32,874 bases of DNA from a virus, in IMG/VR virus record IMGVR_UViG_3300044825_002439, positions 1 through 32,874 of that record; one strand, 5' to 3'. This document shows positions 1 through 8,141 of the stretch, in pieces (within the stretch, counting starts at the first letter, position 1; each line of letters starts with the position of its first letter). The notes below the pieces were generated by a model. It was not told the origin of the DNA. It saw only the letters and a program-made list of their open reading frames with translations, and made no database searches. The position numbers and the translations under genes were made by a program.

Positions 1-1
1 C

Positions 2-85
2 GTGGATGACCTCGCGTTCCTGTCGAAGCGTCGCAAGCGCGACCTCAACCTGATTCTCCAAGCCGGAGCCGCCTCGGGAAACTGA
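2..85 (+). CDS. Tail assembly chaperone (lambda G-like), C-terminal end only
   Basis: Only the last 27 codons are in the window; the gene begins upstream. The visible end is basic then hydrophobic (SKRRKRDLNLILQAG). No fold can be recognised from this piece. The assignment rests on position: it directly precedes a T-like reading frame and then the tape measure gene, the order G, T, H in lambda. It also ends in a -1 slippery heptamer directly before its TGA stop. In lambda, G and the frameshift product GT are chaperones that coat the tape measure protein during tail assembly and are absent from the virion. Confidence 0.65.
   Translation: MDDLAFLSKRRKRDLNLILQAGAASGN
76..82 (+). promoter_or_regulatory. 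Programmed -1 ribosomal frameshift site (GGGAAAC)
   Basis: The last two sense codons of the upstream gene are GGA AAC, preceded by a G, which gives the heptamer G GGA AAC in the X XXY YYZ register. The TGA stop follows at once. The -1 frame is open from position 10 and runs through LTGRQIL into the downstream frame, so a slip would fuse the two proteins. Lambda uses the closely related GGGAAAG at the same place between G and T. The register and frame are read directly; use in vivo is inferred. Confidence 0.75.
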
Positions 86-102
86 CGGGGCGCCAAATTC
101 TC

Positions 103-417
103 ATGATGGATTTGGCGCCGATGATCGGCTGCACGGTGCGCGAGCTTGGTGAGCGCATGAGCGAGCGCGAGCTTCGTGACTGGGGCCGGTACGTCCAGCA
201 GAAGGGGCTGCCGATGCAGCGTCTGGAGTACCTGCTCGCCCGGATCCTTCTGATCCTCGACCTTGTGCACATGCAGAAACCGGGGACCGAAGGAAGTCTC
301 GCGGACTACTTGCCCGGAGCCAAACCAGTTACTAACCGCGACCGCGTTGGGCGATCTATGCGCGATGCCTTTGGCGGTGGTGGCGTCGTGATCAAGCGGA
401 GGAAACGTGGCGGGTAA
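103..417 (+). CDS. Tail assembly protein T-like, probably made as a G-T frameshift extension
   Basis: Product of 104 residues from the first ATG. The motif GCTVRELGERMSERELRDWG resembles the start of lambda gpT/DUF4035 proteins (a T-V-x-E-x2-x-x-M-S core). The gene is 17 nt past the stop of the upstream frame and lies in its -1 frame. No good Shine-Dalgarno precedes the ATG at 103, so the main product is probably the fusion made at the slippery site at 76-82, adding LTGRQIL before MMDL. The C-terminus is glycine-rich and basic (GGGGVVIKRRKRGG). The frame overlaps the tape measure start by 11 nt. The T domain is thought to recruit the major tail protein while the G domain binds the tape measure. 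Confidence 0.75.
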   Translation: MMDLAPMIGCTVRELGERMSERELRDWGRYVQQKGLPMQRLEYLLARILLILDLVHMQKPGTEGSLADYLPGAKPVTNRDRVGRSMRDAFGGGGVVIKRRKRGG

Positions 418-2539
418 CGTACTTGGCGCGCTTCTCGTCAAGCTGGGGCTCGATGCTGCCGAGTTCACCTCGGGGCTGACGAAGGCCCAGTACCAGGCAC
501 AGCAGTTCGCGCGCGGATTTGGTCGCGATGTCGACTCCCTGAAGAACACCATCCGGGGCGTCGCCGGCGCGGTTGGCGGCTTGTACCTCGGCGACGTGTT
601 CCTTCAGAACGCGAAGTCGATCATCGCCGAGGCCGAGGCGCTCAACGACCTTGCCGACTCGACGGGAGCAAGCGTCAAGGAGCTATCCGCTCTCAGGAAT
701 CAGGCCTACATCGCTGGCACGGACATCGGGACGCTGCAGACGGCCCTGAACAAGCTCTCCGCGGGCATGGCGGGGACCGACGAGGAAACCTCCAAGGCCA
801 AGGATGCCCTCAAGGCGTTGGGCATCACGACGCGCGACCCCGCGCAGGCGTTTCAAGAGATCGCGCAGAAGCTCTCGACATACGAGGACGGCGTCAACAA
901 GGTCGGCATCGCGGTCGCCCTGTTCGGCAAGTCGGGGGCCTCGCTTCTGCCGATCCTGAAGGACATCGCCGAGCTCCAGGACGTTGGCGCGACCGTCACG
1001 AAGCAACAGGCTGATGCCGCTGAGAATCTCGGCAAGGAATATCGCCGCCTGACGGTTGAAGCCACGGCATTCAAGGACATCCTGCTTTCAGGGGTGGTGC
1101 CTGCACTGGCCGACACCATCAAGGCTTTCCGCATCGCTCAGGGTCAGGGGTCCGGATTCTTCCAGTCCCTCGATTACGCGCTTCGCGGGCAGGGAGAGAT
1201 CTCCGAGAACATCGTCACGCTCGAGCGCAACATCGCGTCCCTCACGGACCGCCTCGAAGCATACAAGGCCACGACCTCGTCATCGAAGCCCGCCTTCGCC
1301 GGCGAGGTGGCGGCGATGACCGCTGAGATCGAGAAGGCAAAGCGCGCGCTCACGACACTGAAGGCAATCCAGGGGCCGAAGGAGATGGACTTTGGCCCGC
1401 CGGTGCTGAAGGGGCAGGCGCCCAGTGGCTTCGGTGGGGCGAAGGAATCGAAGGCTGCCAAGGAACAGATCAGCGACGCCGAGCGGTACATCAAGTCTCT
1501 GAAAGACCAAGTCGAGAAGACGCTCGACCTCACGGCGGCAGAGCAGGTGCTTCGCGAGGTACAGGACGGCCGGCTCGAGAAGGCCACACGCAAACAGATC
1601 GACCAGGCGCTTGCGTACGCCCAAGAGATCGACGCGGCGAAGGAAGTGGAGACGTGGCTCAAGGATCTGGAGAAGCGGTACGACGATGAAGCCAAGGCGA
1701 TCGAAAGGTCTAATCAGGAACGTGGCAAGCGAGTCGACGCACTTCTAGATGAGGCGGAACAGATAGTCCGGGCCAATGAAGATCTGCGCGACGAGATCGC
1801 CATCATCGTTGGCGGGGAGGGCGTTCGGGACGCGCTCGAACAGCAGCGGTTGGACAACGCCATCGCGATCAAGGAAGAGGCGCTGGCCATGGCCGAGTTG
1901 GACCCGCTTCGGCAATCGGAAGCCGAGGCGCTCCGCATTCAGATCAACTTGCTACGCGAGAGGGCTGGTCTACTTGGCGGCCGATCGTTCGCGAAGCAGT
2001 TGGCCGAGGAGGCAAGGACGCTGCAGGACGTCAAGAACATGCTCAGTGACACGTTCGCCGACGCGTTCACGGACTTTGCCACGGGCGCGAAGTCGGCAAA
2101 GGAAGCGTTCGCGGACTTTGCTAACAGCATATCGAGGCAGATCGCGCGCATTGCGGCACAGAACCTGGCCAACGCCATCTTCGGCGGCAACAACAGCGCG
2201 GGGCCCGACATCTTCGGCGTGCTCGCGAAGATTCTCGGCGGTGGATCTGCAGGCCCCGGGGGAACGCCAGGGATCATACCTGGAGATATTCCAGCGTTTG
2301 CCACCGGCGGGATGCCGAGCAGTGGCTTCGCGCTGGTTGGCGAGAGGGGACCGGAGCTAGTCCAGTTCCGCGGCGGAGAGCGCGTGTACTCCCACGGCGA
2401 AAGCCGCGCGATGCTGGGTGACCGCACGATCAACCAACAGATCAATGTGACGGTCCCCAACACGTCTAGCCGACCGTCGGTGCAACAGATGACCCGGCGC
2501 GCTCTCGAGCAGCTTCGTACCGGCGCACGGAGGCTCTGA
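407..2539 (+). CDS. Tail tape measure protein
   Basis: Product of 710 residues. It sets tail length and is packed inside the tail tube. The N-terminus (VLGALLVKLGLDAAEFTSGL) is the typical start of lambda-family tape measure proteins. Long helical, charged coiled-coil stretches fill about residues 270-540. The C-terminal third holds the conserved block around QTLQDVKNMLSDTFADAFTDFATG, followed by the glycine-rich segment FATGGMPSSGFALVGERGPE, common near the end of such proteins. The start is GTG with GGAGG 5 nt upstream (397-401). At 710 residues it would predict a fairly short siphovirus-type tail. It lies between the chaperone pair and the distal tail gene, the standard order. Confidence 0.95.
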   Translation: MAGNVLGALLVKLGLDAAEFTSGLTKAQYQAQQFARGFGRDVDSLKNTIRGVAGAVGGLYLGDVFLQNAKSIIAEAEALNDLADSTGASVKELSALRNQAYIAGTDIGTLQTALNKLSAGMAGTDEETSKAKDALKALGITTRDPAQAFQEIAQKLSTYEDGVNKVGIAVALFGKSGASLLPILKDIAELQDVGATVTKQQADAAENLGKEYRRLTVEATAFKDILLSGVVPALADTIKAFRIAQGQGSGFFQSLDYALRGQGEISENIVTLERNIASLTDRLEAYKATTSSSKPAFAGEVAAMTAEIEKAKRALTTLKAIQGPKEMDFGPPVLKGQAPSGFGGAKESKAAKEQISDAERYIKSLKDQVEKTLDLTAAEQVLREVQDGRLEKATRKQIDQALAYAQEIDAAKEVETWLKDLEKRYDDEAKAIERSNQERGKRVDALLDEAEQIVRANEDLRDEIAIIVGGEGVRDALEQQRLDNAIAIKEEALAMAELDPLRQSEAEALRIQINLLRERAGLLGGRSFAKQLAEEARTLQDVKNMLSDTFADAFTDFATGAKSAKEAFADFANSISRQIARIAAQNLANAIFGGNNSAGPDIFGVLAKILGGGSAGPGGTPGIIPGDIPAFATGGMPSSGFALVGERGPELVQFRGGERVYSHGESRAMLGDRTINQQINVTVPNTSSRPSVQQMTRRALEQLRTGARRL

Positions 2540-3141
2540 TGGCCACCGACTTCATTGAAGAGCGGTTCCCCCCCCTGATCTCGAGAGGCGCGGTAGGTGG
2601 ACTGCGTTGGCCGTTGAATCGCATCCGCCTACAGAGTGGATTCGTACACCGCTATCCCAAGGCCGATCAGCCCGAGGGTAGTTGGGAAGTAAGCCATGTC
2701 GCTCGGCGGCATAACGCGTTCGAGGTAGTGCGCAACTTCTGGATGATCACGAACGGCGGCGCCAAGGGGTTTCGGTTCAAGGATTGGACCGACTTCAAGG
2801 TGACAGCCGCCACCTGCGCGCTTGTCGCCATCGACTCGACGCACAGTCAGTTGGCGAGGCGCTACGGATTCGGCGCGGAGACGTTCGACCGCACGCTTCA
2901 GAAGATCGTCGCCAACACGTTCGTCCCGACTGGCGGCAGTGGGCTGACGTTGGACTACAACACGGGGATCCTGACGCACGGCTCTGGTAGCGCGCCGTCT
3001 GCGTTCCGCTGCGAGTTCGACTGCCCCTGCATCTTCGGCACCGACGAGATGCGCGGCGAGCTGATCGACCGGGACCATGGTGAAGATGAGACCTTCATCC
3101 AGGGCTGGTCGAACATCCCCATAGAGCTGATCAGGGTATGA
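2539..3141 (+). CDS. Distal tail protein, DUF2460 family
   Basis: Product of 200 residues. The opening FIEERFPPLISRGAVGG and the block VVRNFWMITNGGAKGFRFKDW are characteristic of DUF2460/TIGR02217 proteins. In the Rhodobacter gene transfer agent the member of this family (gp12) forms the distal ring joining tail tube and baseplate. The C-terminal part contains the typical CEFDCPCIFGTDEM element. It starts at the last base of the tape measure stop (TGATG), so translation is probably coupled. The full family length appears intact. Confidence 0.9.
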   Translation: MATDFIEERFPPLISRGAVGGLRWPLNRIRLQSGFVHRYPKADQPEGSWEVSHVARRHNAFEVVRNFWMITNGGAKGFRFKDWTDFKVTAATCALVAIDSTHSQLARRYGFGAETFDRTLQKIVANTFVPTGGSGLTLDYNTGILTHGSGSAPSAFRCEFDCPCIFGTDEMRGELIDRDHGEDETFIQGWSNIPIELIRV

Positions 3142-3142
3142 C

Positions 3143-4009
3143 GTGCTGACGATCAGTTCCGATCATCAATCGGCGCTCGACAGCGGCCGGACCCCGTATT
3201 GGTGGCTCATGAGGGTGTGGCTGACCGATGGTACTGACCTCGCGCTTTGCGGGGGAAATCGGAACCTAACCGTCGGAGCGATTGAGTACGTGGCGGGCGC
3301 GGCGCCGGATGCTTCAGACATTGAGTTCATGGCAACGATCGAGGTGTCGAATCTTGACATCGAAGGCCCGCTGGCGAGCACATCCATCACTGCTGCGGAA
3401 CTGCGTATCGGTAGGTGGGACAACGCGAAGATTCTGCTGTCCCTTGCGAATCCTGAGCATCCTGAGTATGGAGCCATCCCGATTCAGAAGGGCTGGCTGG
3501 GCAAAGTATGGGAGGACGACACAAAGTTCCGCGCAGAGTTTCGCTCGCTGAAGTCCGCGTTCAAAGCAGTGATCGTCGAGAACGTGATCAGCACGTGCCT
3601 AGCTACTCTGGGTGACGCGCGTTGCAAGGTGGTATTTGATGGGTCGCCCACGCTTGTAGTTACAGGCACGGTCGATGAGATCGATACCGACAACGTCACG
3701 ATTCACGACGAGACGCGGACGGAACCGCCGCACCCAAGCGGGACCTCCTACTTCATCGGCGGCAAGCTGACGTGGCTCACGGGCGCCAACGCCGGCCTGT
3801 CGATGGAGATCCGCGAGGCGACCGAGGGCGTCATTCAGCTTGGCCTGGCCATGCCCTATGAGGTCCTGGCGGGCGACACCTACCAGCTCACGCCGGGGTG
3901 CTCGAAGTTGGTCGGGGACTGCAAGGCGACGTTCGACAACATCGTCAACTTCCGCGGGTTCCCGCACCTCGGAGGTAACAACCTTCTCGTGCAGCAGGGG
4001 CGGAAGTGA
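3143..4009 (+). CDS. Tail hub/baseplate protein, DUF2163 with phage BR0599 C-terminus
   Basis: Product of 288 residues. The N-terminal part (residues about 5-160) matches the DUF2163 style, and the C-terminus (TPGCSKLVGDC, then FDNIVNFRGFPHLGG) is the signature of the BR0599 phage tail domain. In gene transfer agents the equivalent (gp13) is the hub that carries an iron-sulphur cluster; cysteines are present in the segment from ISTCLATLGDARCK to CSKLVGDC. Start is GTG, 1 nt after the upstream stop. The 3' end overlaps the next gene by 4 nt (GTGA). Confidence 0.9.
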   Translation: MLTISSDHQSALDSGRTPYWWLMRVWLTDGTDLALCGGNRNLTVGAIEYVAGAAPDASDIEFMATIEVSNLDIEGPLASTSITAAELRIGRWDNAKILLSLANPEHPEYGAIPIQKGWLGKVWEDDTKFRAEFRSLKSAFKAVIVENVISTCLATLGDARCKVVFDGSPTLVVTGTVDEIDTDNVTIHDETRTEPPHPSGTSYFIGGKLTWLTGANAGLSMEIREATEGVIQLGLAMPYEVLAGDTYQLTPGCSKLVGDCKATFDNIVNFRGFPHLGGNNLLVQQGRK

Positions 4010-4040
4010 GTCTCGGCACCGTTCTCGGTGTTGCCGGCGC
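4006..4040 (+). repeat. Copy 1 of a 35-bp imperfect direct repeat at gene starts
   Basis: Matches 4536-4570 at about 31 of 35 positions. Both copies begin at a GTG start codon and encode MSLGTVLG followed by a small hydrophobic residue run. The similarity stops after about 12 codons. Confidence 0.8.
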
Positions 4041-4539
4041 TGCCCTGGGTGGGTACTTCGGTGCGCGGGTGCTGACGCGCGCCGAGGTCATTGCCGACGC
4101 GCATGCGTGGTACGGCGGCTACCCCGGCGGCCCTGGCCCCTTCACGCCGTACGTCCACCAGCAGCGCAAGCAGCACGTCGGGACCGACTGCATTGGCATC
4201 GTGGGCGGCATCGCGCGCGACCGCGGACACGCCGACGGCATCGCGTGGGAGCGCGATCCCGAGGCCCACACGTACGGCAAGACGCCGGAGCCGCGCAAGC
4301 TCGTGGCCTTGGCTGACAAGTACCTCGAGCGGATTCGCGTCTCCGAGATTCAGCCGGCCGACGTGGTGATGATCCTCGTTGAGAAGGACCCGCAGCACTT
4401 CGCCATCGTGGTCGAGGTGGAGCCGCAGCCGTACATCATCCACGCGTCGAACATGACGGGCTTCGTTATCAAGACGCGGCTCGACGAGCACTGGCGCAAG
4501 CGGGTGCTGCGCGCCTATCGCTACCGGGGCATTCAGTGA
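4006..4539 (+). CDS. Tail-associated NlpC/P60-family cell wall peptidase
   Basis: Product of 177 residues. The catalytic cysteine lies in GTDCIGIVGGIARDRGHA (about Cys62), the usual (G)xDCxGL motif, and the catalytic histidine is probably in HFAIVVEV. Members of this family (gp14 of gene transfer agents) sit in the tail hub and open peptidoglycan during DNA delivery. The family domain normally begins at about RAEVIADAHAWYGG (residue 25). The first 24 residues, MSLGTVLGVAGAALGGYFGA, are an extra hydrophobic leader almost identical to the start of the next gene. GTG start, overlapping the previous stop by 4 nt. Confidence 0.9.
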   Translation: MSLGTVLGVAGAALGGYFGARVLTRAEVIADAHAWYGGYPGGPGPFTPYVHQQRKQHVGTDCIGIVGGIARDRGHADGIAWERDPEAHTYGKTPEPRKLVALADKYLERIRVSEIQPADVVMILVEKDPQHFAIVVEVEPQPYIIHASNMTGFVIKTRLDEHWRKRVLRAYRYRGIQ

Positions 4540-4570
4540 GCCTCGGCACCGTCCTCGGCTTTGCCGGCGC
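4536..4570 (+). repeat. Copy 2 of a 35-bp imperfect direct repeat at gene starts
   Basis: Partner of 4006-4040; encodes MSLGTVLG at the start of the tip protein gene. Confidence 0.8.
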
Positions 4571-7500
4571 CGTCATCGGCAACGCGATCCTGCCTGGCAT
4601 TGGCGGCACGATCGGGATGATGGCCGGCACGCTGCTCGGCAACCTCCTGGACCCGCCGAAGTACGAGGCCGTCAAGCCGCAGATGCAGGGCGTGCAAACC
4701 GCCCAATACGGATCGCCGATCCCAATCCTGTTCGGCACGGACTGCTTCACGGGCACGGTCATCTGGCAGAAGTACCCCTTCACCGAGCACGGCGAGAAGT
4801 CCGGCGGCAAGAACACGTCCCCGTCGGTCTCGTCGAAGACGTACAGCACCTCGTTCGCGGTCCTTCTCTGCGTAGGCGAGATCGACCACATCGTCAAGAT
4901 CTACGCCGACGGTCGGTTGTGGTGGCCGAACGAGGATGGTGAAACTCCGTTCACCGTCTACAACGGCGACGAGGAGCAGCTCCCCGATCCGACGATGGAG
5001 GCCGAGCTCGGCGCGGGCAACGTGCCCGGCTATCGGGGCTGGGCGTACGTCGTGTTCACGGAGTTGATGCTCAAGGACTTCGGCGAGCGCATCCCGCAGT
5101 TGAAGTTCGTGGTGGCGATGAAGGGGACAACGAACGGCCCCGTGTCCCAAGTCTCGTACAACGAGGACAGCGAGTGGCCCGTCGGCGTCAAGATCGACTC
5201 ATGGACCACCGACTGGTCTGCGTCCCAGACGCTGCCCGATCCGACGACGTCCATCACCGAGGACTACTACTACATCGAAGTCTCGCCCTACGCGCACCGT
5301 AATACCTCGGTGGGAACGTACGTCTATGCCGACGGCTCGACGGTGAAGCTGTGGCAGGACTGGACGCCACCGGACGCCATGCTCGCCATTGGCGCGGTCG
5401 GTCCGGTGAAGGGCTTGGGCGCGGCCATCACGCCGTTGGCGGCGGCGGACTTCCTCGCGGATGCTGGTGTCGAGCATGGCCGTTATTGCCACGCCTGCGC
5501 GCTCTCCGCTGACGGCCGGATACTCATCGCGCTCACGTCGGACAGCAACGACTACCTGGACCCGTGTCAGCAGTGGCACCGCATCATCGACGGTGTCGTA
5601 GAGGCAGAGGGGACCATCGACCTTCTGGGCGGAGGTGAGCTTCTCGAACGCCTCTCGTTCGGCGTGTGCAACCGGGCGGGCATCGGGGCGGCGTCCGCCG
5701 GTCCGTTGATGGTCGGCTCGACCGTTGAGAACAACGGCAAGTGGATCTGGACGGTGAATCTCGGGACGTGGGGCGTTCACGCGCCAGACTTCCCCTCGCC
5801 GCCCAACCCCTTGACGATGCGCCTGCTCGAGATAGGCGACGACAACGTCCTGCGGCAATACATCGTCGATCCGGAGTGGCAGAGCTACGGCGGGCCGCAG
5901 CTTACGACCGGCAGTACCTGCCTCATGTCCACGGAGGACGGGTACTGCGGCGTGATCATGGCCGATCACCCGGGGAACGAGGTCACGAACTCGACCGCGC
6001 TGTACACGCGCATCGGCGGTGTGGCTGTGACGAGCCTAGCGGACGTGATCAACCGCATCACCGCGGACACGCCGCTCGACCCGTCCGAGTCCAATACGTC
6101 GCTGTGCGAGCCGATCCTCATCGAAGGCGGCCGGGTGACCGGGCAGATGGAAGCGGGGAATGCGCTCCAGCCCTGGCGGCAGGCGTACTTCGTAGACGCG
6201 ACCGACGGGGCCGTGGTGCGGTGGGTGCCGCGCGGCCGGGATGTGGTGGGCACCTTCCCGCTGGCGGACCTCGCGGCGCGGCCGGATGGCGATGCCCCGG
6301 CGGCCATCATCGAGCGCGATCGCAAGACGCCGATCGAGCTCGCGCGGCGCGTGACGGTGACGTTCACGGATCCGACCTTCGACTATCAGGAGGGCGCGGT
6401 CGCCTCCGACGAGCGCCAGGTCGGAGAGGCGAAGTCCGATACCACGGTGAATCTTGCCATCGTGCTACCGCCCACGAAGGCGAAGCAGGTTGCAAAGACC
6501 CTCCTGTGGCAGGACCACCAAGGGCAGGTCGGACGTACTTGGTACACCTCGTTCAAGTACCTCCGCTTCGAGCCGACCGACGTGGTCTCGCACCCGGACG
6601 GCAAGGACGTGCGCATCGACAACAAGCGCATCCTGGCCAACAACATCATCGAGTTTTCCGGGGTCGAGACCGGTGGCCGTACGTACGTCGATTCCGAATC
6701 GGAGGTGTCCGAGGGATCGGTCCTACCGCCGCAGACCCCGCCCGCGGGGAAGGCGGACGCGAAGCTGGTCCTGCTCGACATTCCCTTGCGCAGCGACGGG
6801 GACAGCGACTACGCGATCAAGGCGGCGGTCGGGCCGTCGGTCCCCGGGAAGAAGTTCACCGGCGCCACCATCCTGATGTCGGTGGACGCCGGCGCGACCT
6901 GGAGCGAGGTGGCGGCGATCTCGGATGCGTCGACCATGGGCGCCACCACGACCGTGCTGGCTGCGTGGGCTGATGGCTACCGTATCGACTATGTGAGCCG
7001 CGTTCGCGTCGAGCTCGACGACCCCGAGGATGTGCTGGTGTCGGTCTCCGAGGACGGGCTCTACAACGGCGCGAACCTGTGCCTGATCGGCGCGGAGGTT
7101 TTGCAGTTCATGACCGCCGACCTGATCGAGGCCGGCGTGTACGAGCTCTCAGGGCTCATGCGCGGGCGCAAGGGCACCGAGCAAGCGACCGGGCACGGCG
7201 AGGGCGAGCAGTTCGTCATGCTCGACACCTGCATCGAGATTCCCCTGACGTCGGCGGATCTGGGCGTGGAGCGGCAGTACAAGGCCGTGGCCACCGGCAA
7301 GACCGTCGCCAGTGCGACGACCGTCAGTTTCACGAACTCTGGCGTGGCCATGCGCTGCTACGCGCCAGGCCCCGTGACGGGGGGCGCGGACGGCGATGGT
7401 GACGTCCAGGTCGATGCCATCCGCCGCACGCGCCGCGGCGGGGAGTGGCAGCCGTTCGTCGATGTCCCCTTGGGAGAGACCACCGAGAAGTACGCGTGGG

Positions 7501-8141
7501 AGATCTGGAACAGCGCGTACACCGAGTGCGCGCGCACCGCCGAGACGACGACGCCGACCCTGGCCTATACCAGCGCGCAACAGACGAGCGACTTCGGGGC
7601 AGAGCAGGAGTGGGTCTACGGTCGTGTGGCGCAGGTCGGAACGATCGGCGCGGGCATGTTCCAGCGCTTCAGGGTCCGGGGCGCGGGCTCGACCGAGGAT
7701 GACCCTGTAACGCCGGTGCCGCCGTACATCACCTGGCCCACGCAGCCGACCCCCCCGACCCCGAGCGGGCCCACGCCGAGCGTCGACTACACGATCACCG
7801 AGGACAGCAACAACCTCCGCACGACGAACTTCGAGATCGGCCAACGGCTCGTCTTCAAGTTCACGACCCCGGCCTCGCCTGCGATCACCAGCGGCTACAT
7901 CGGCATCGCCGAGTACCAGGATCCGACCTACTTCCGCAGCGCGAAGCTCTCAACCGATGCCAAGGGCCTGAGCGTCGTGGCTGAGGCCGGCGGGACGGCG
8001 GTCTACCTGGGGTTCGGCGCACTGGCCGCGGCCACCGACTACTACATCACGCTCGAGACGGCTTACGGGTTCGGCAACCCGAGCGGCGCGATCGGCGCGC
8101 CGTGCGACGTGATCGTCTACATCAGCGGAGTCTGGACATGA
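4536..8141 (+). CDS. Tail tip / host-specificity protein (J-like, gene transfer agent gp15-like)
   Basis: Product of 1201 residues, the largest in the window. The N-terminus is a glycine-rich hydrophobic stretch (GNAILPGIGGTIGMMAGTLLG) and then a hub-like region. The middle (around RDRKTPIELARRVTVTFTDP and ASDERQVGEAKSDTTVNLAI, residues about 590-690) matches the phage-tail_3 domain of tip proteins. The block ELSGLMRGRKGTEQATGHGEG (about 870) is typical of the domain before the receptor-facing part. A proline-rich linker (PPYITWPTQPTPPTPSGPTPS) leads to a C-terminal beta domain of about 120 residues that may bind the receptor. The gene overlaps its neighbours by 4 nt on both sides. It sits at the tail tip and carries host range. 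Confidence 0.9.
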   Translation: MSLGTVLGFAGAVIGNAILPGIGGTIGMMAGTLLGNLLDPPKYEAVKPQMQGVQTAQYGSPIPILFGTDCFTGTVIWQKYPFTEHGEKSGGKNTSPSVSSKTYSTSFAVLLCVGEIDHIVKIYADGRLWWPNEDGETPFTVYNGDEEQLPDPTMEAELGAGNVPGYRGWAYVVFTELMLKDFGERIPQLKFVVAMKGTTNGPVSQVSYNEDSEWPVGVKIDSWTTDWSASQTLPDPTTSITEDYYYIEVSPYAHRNTSVGTYVYADGSTVKLWQDWTPPDAMLAIGAVGPVKGLGAAITPLAAADFLADAGVEHGRYCHACALSADGRILIALTSDSNDYLDPCQQWHRIIDGVVEAEGTIDLLGGGELLERLSFGVCNRAGIGAASAGPLMVGSTVENNGKWIWTVNLGTWGVHAPDFPSPPNPLTMRLLEIGDDNVLRQYIVDPEWQSYGGPQLTTGSTCLMSTEDGYCGVIMADHPGNEVTNSTALYTRIGGVAVTSLADVINRITADTPLDPSESNTSLCEPILIEGGRVTGQMEAGNALQPWRQAYFVDATDGAVVRWVPRGRDVVGTFPLADLAARPDGDAPAAIIERDRKTPIELARRVTVTFTDPTFDYQEGAVASDERQVGEAKSDTTVNLAIVLPPTKAKQVAKTLLWQDHQGQVGRTWYTSFKYLRFEPTDVVSHPDGKDVRIDNKRILANNIIEFSGVETGGRTYVDSESEVSEGSVLPPQTPPAGKADAKLVLLDIPLRSDGDSDYAIKAAVGPSVPGKKFTGATILMSVDAGATWSEVAAISDASTMGATTTVLAAWADGYRIDYVSRVRVELDDPEDVLVSVSEDGLYNGANLCLIGAEVLQFMTADLIEAGVYELSGLMRGRKGTEQATGHGEGEQFVMLDTCIEIPLTSADLGVERQYKAVATGKTVASATTVSFTNSGVAMRCYAPGPVTGGADGDGDVQVDAIRRTRRGGEWQPFVDVPLGETTEKYAWEIWNSAYTECARTAETTTPTLAYTSAQQTSDFGAEQEWVYGRVAQVGTIGAGMFQRFRVRGAGSTEDDPVTPVPPYITWPTQPTPPTPSGPTPSVDYTITEDSNNLRTTNFEIGQRLVFKFTTPASPAITSGYIGIAEYQDPTYFRSAKLSTDAKGLSVVAEAGGTAVYLGFGALAAATDYYITLETAYGFGNPSGAIGAPCDVIVYISGVWT

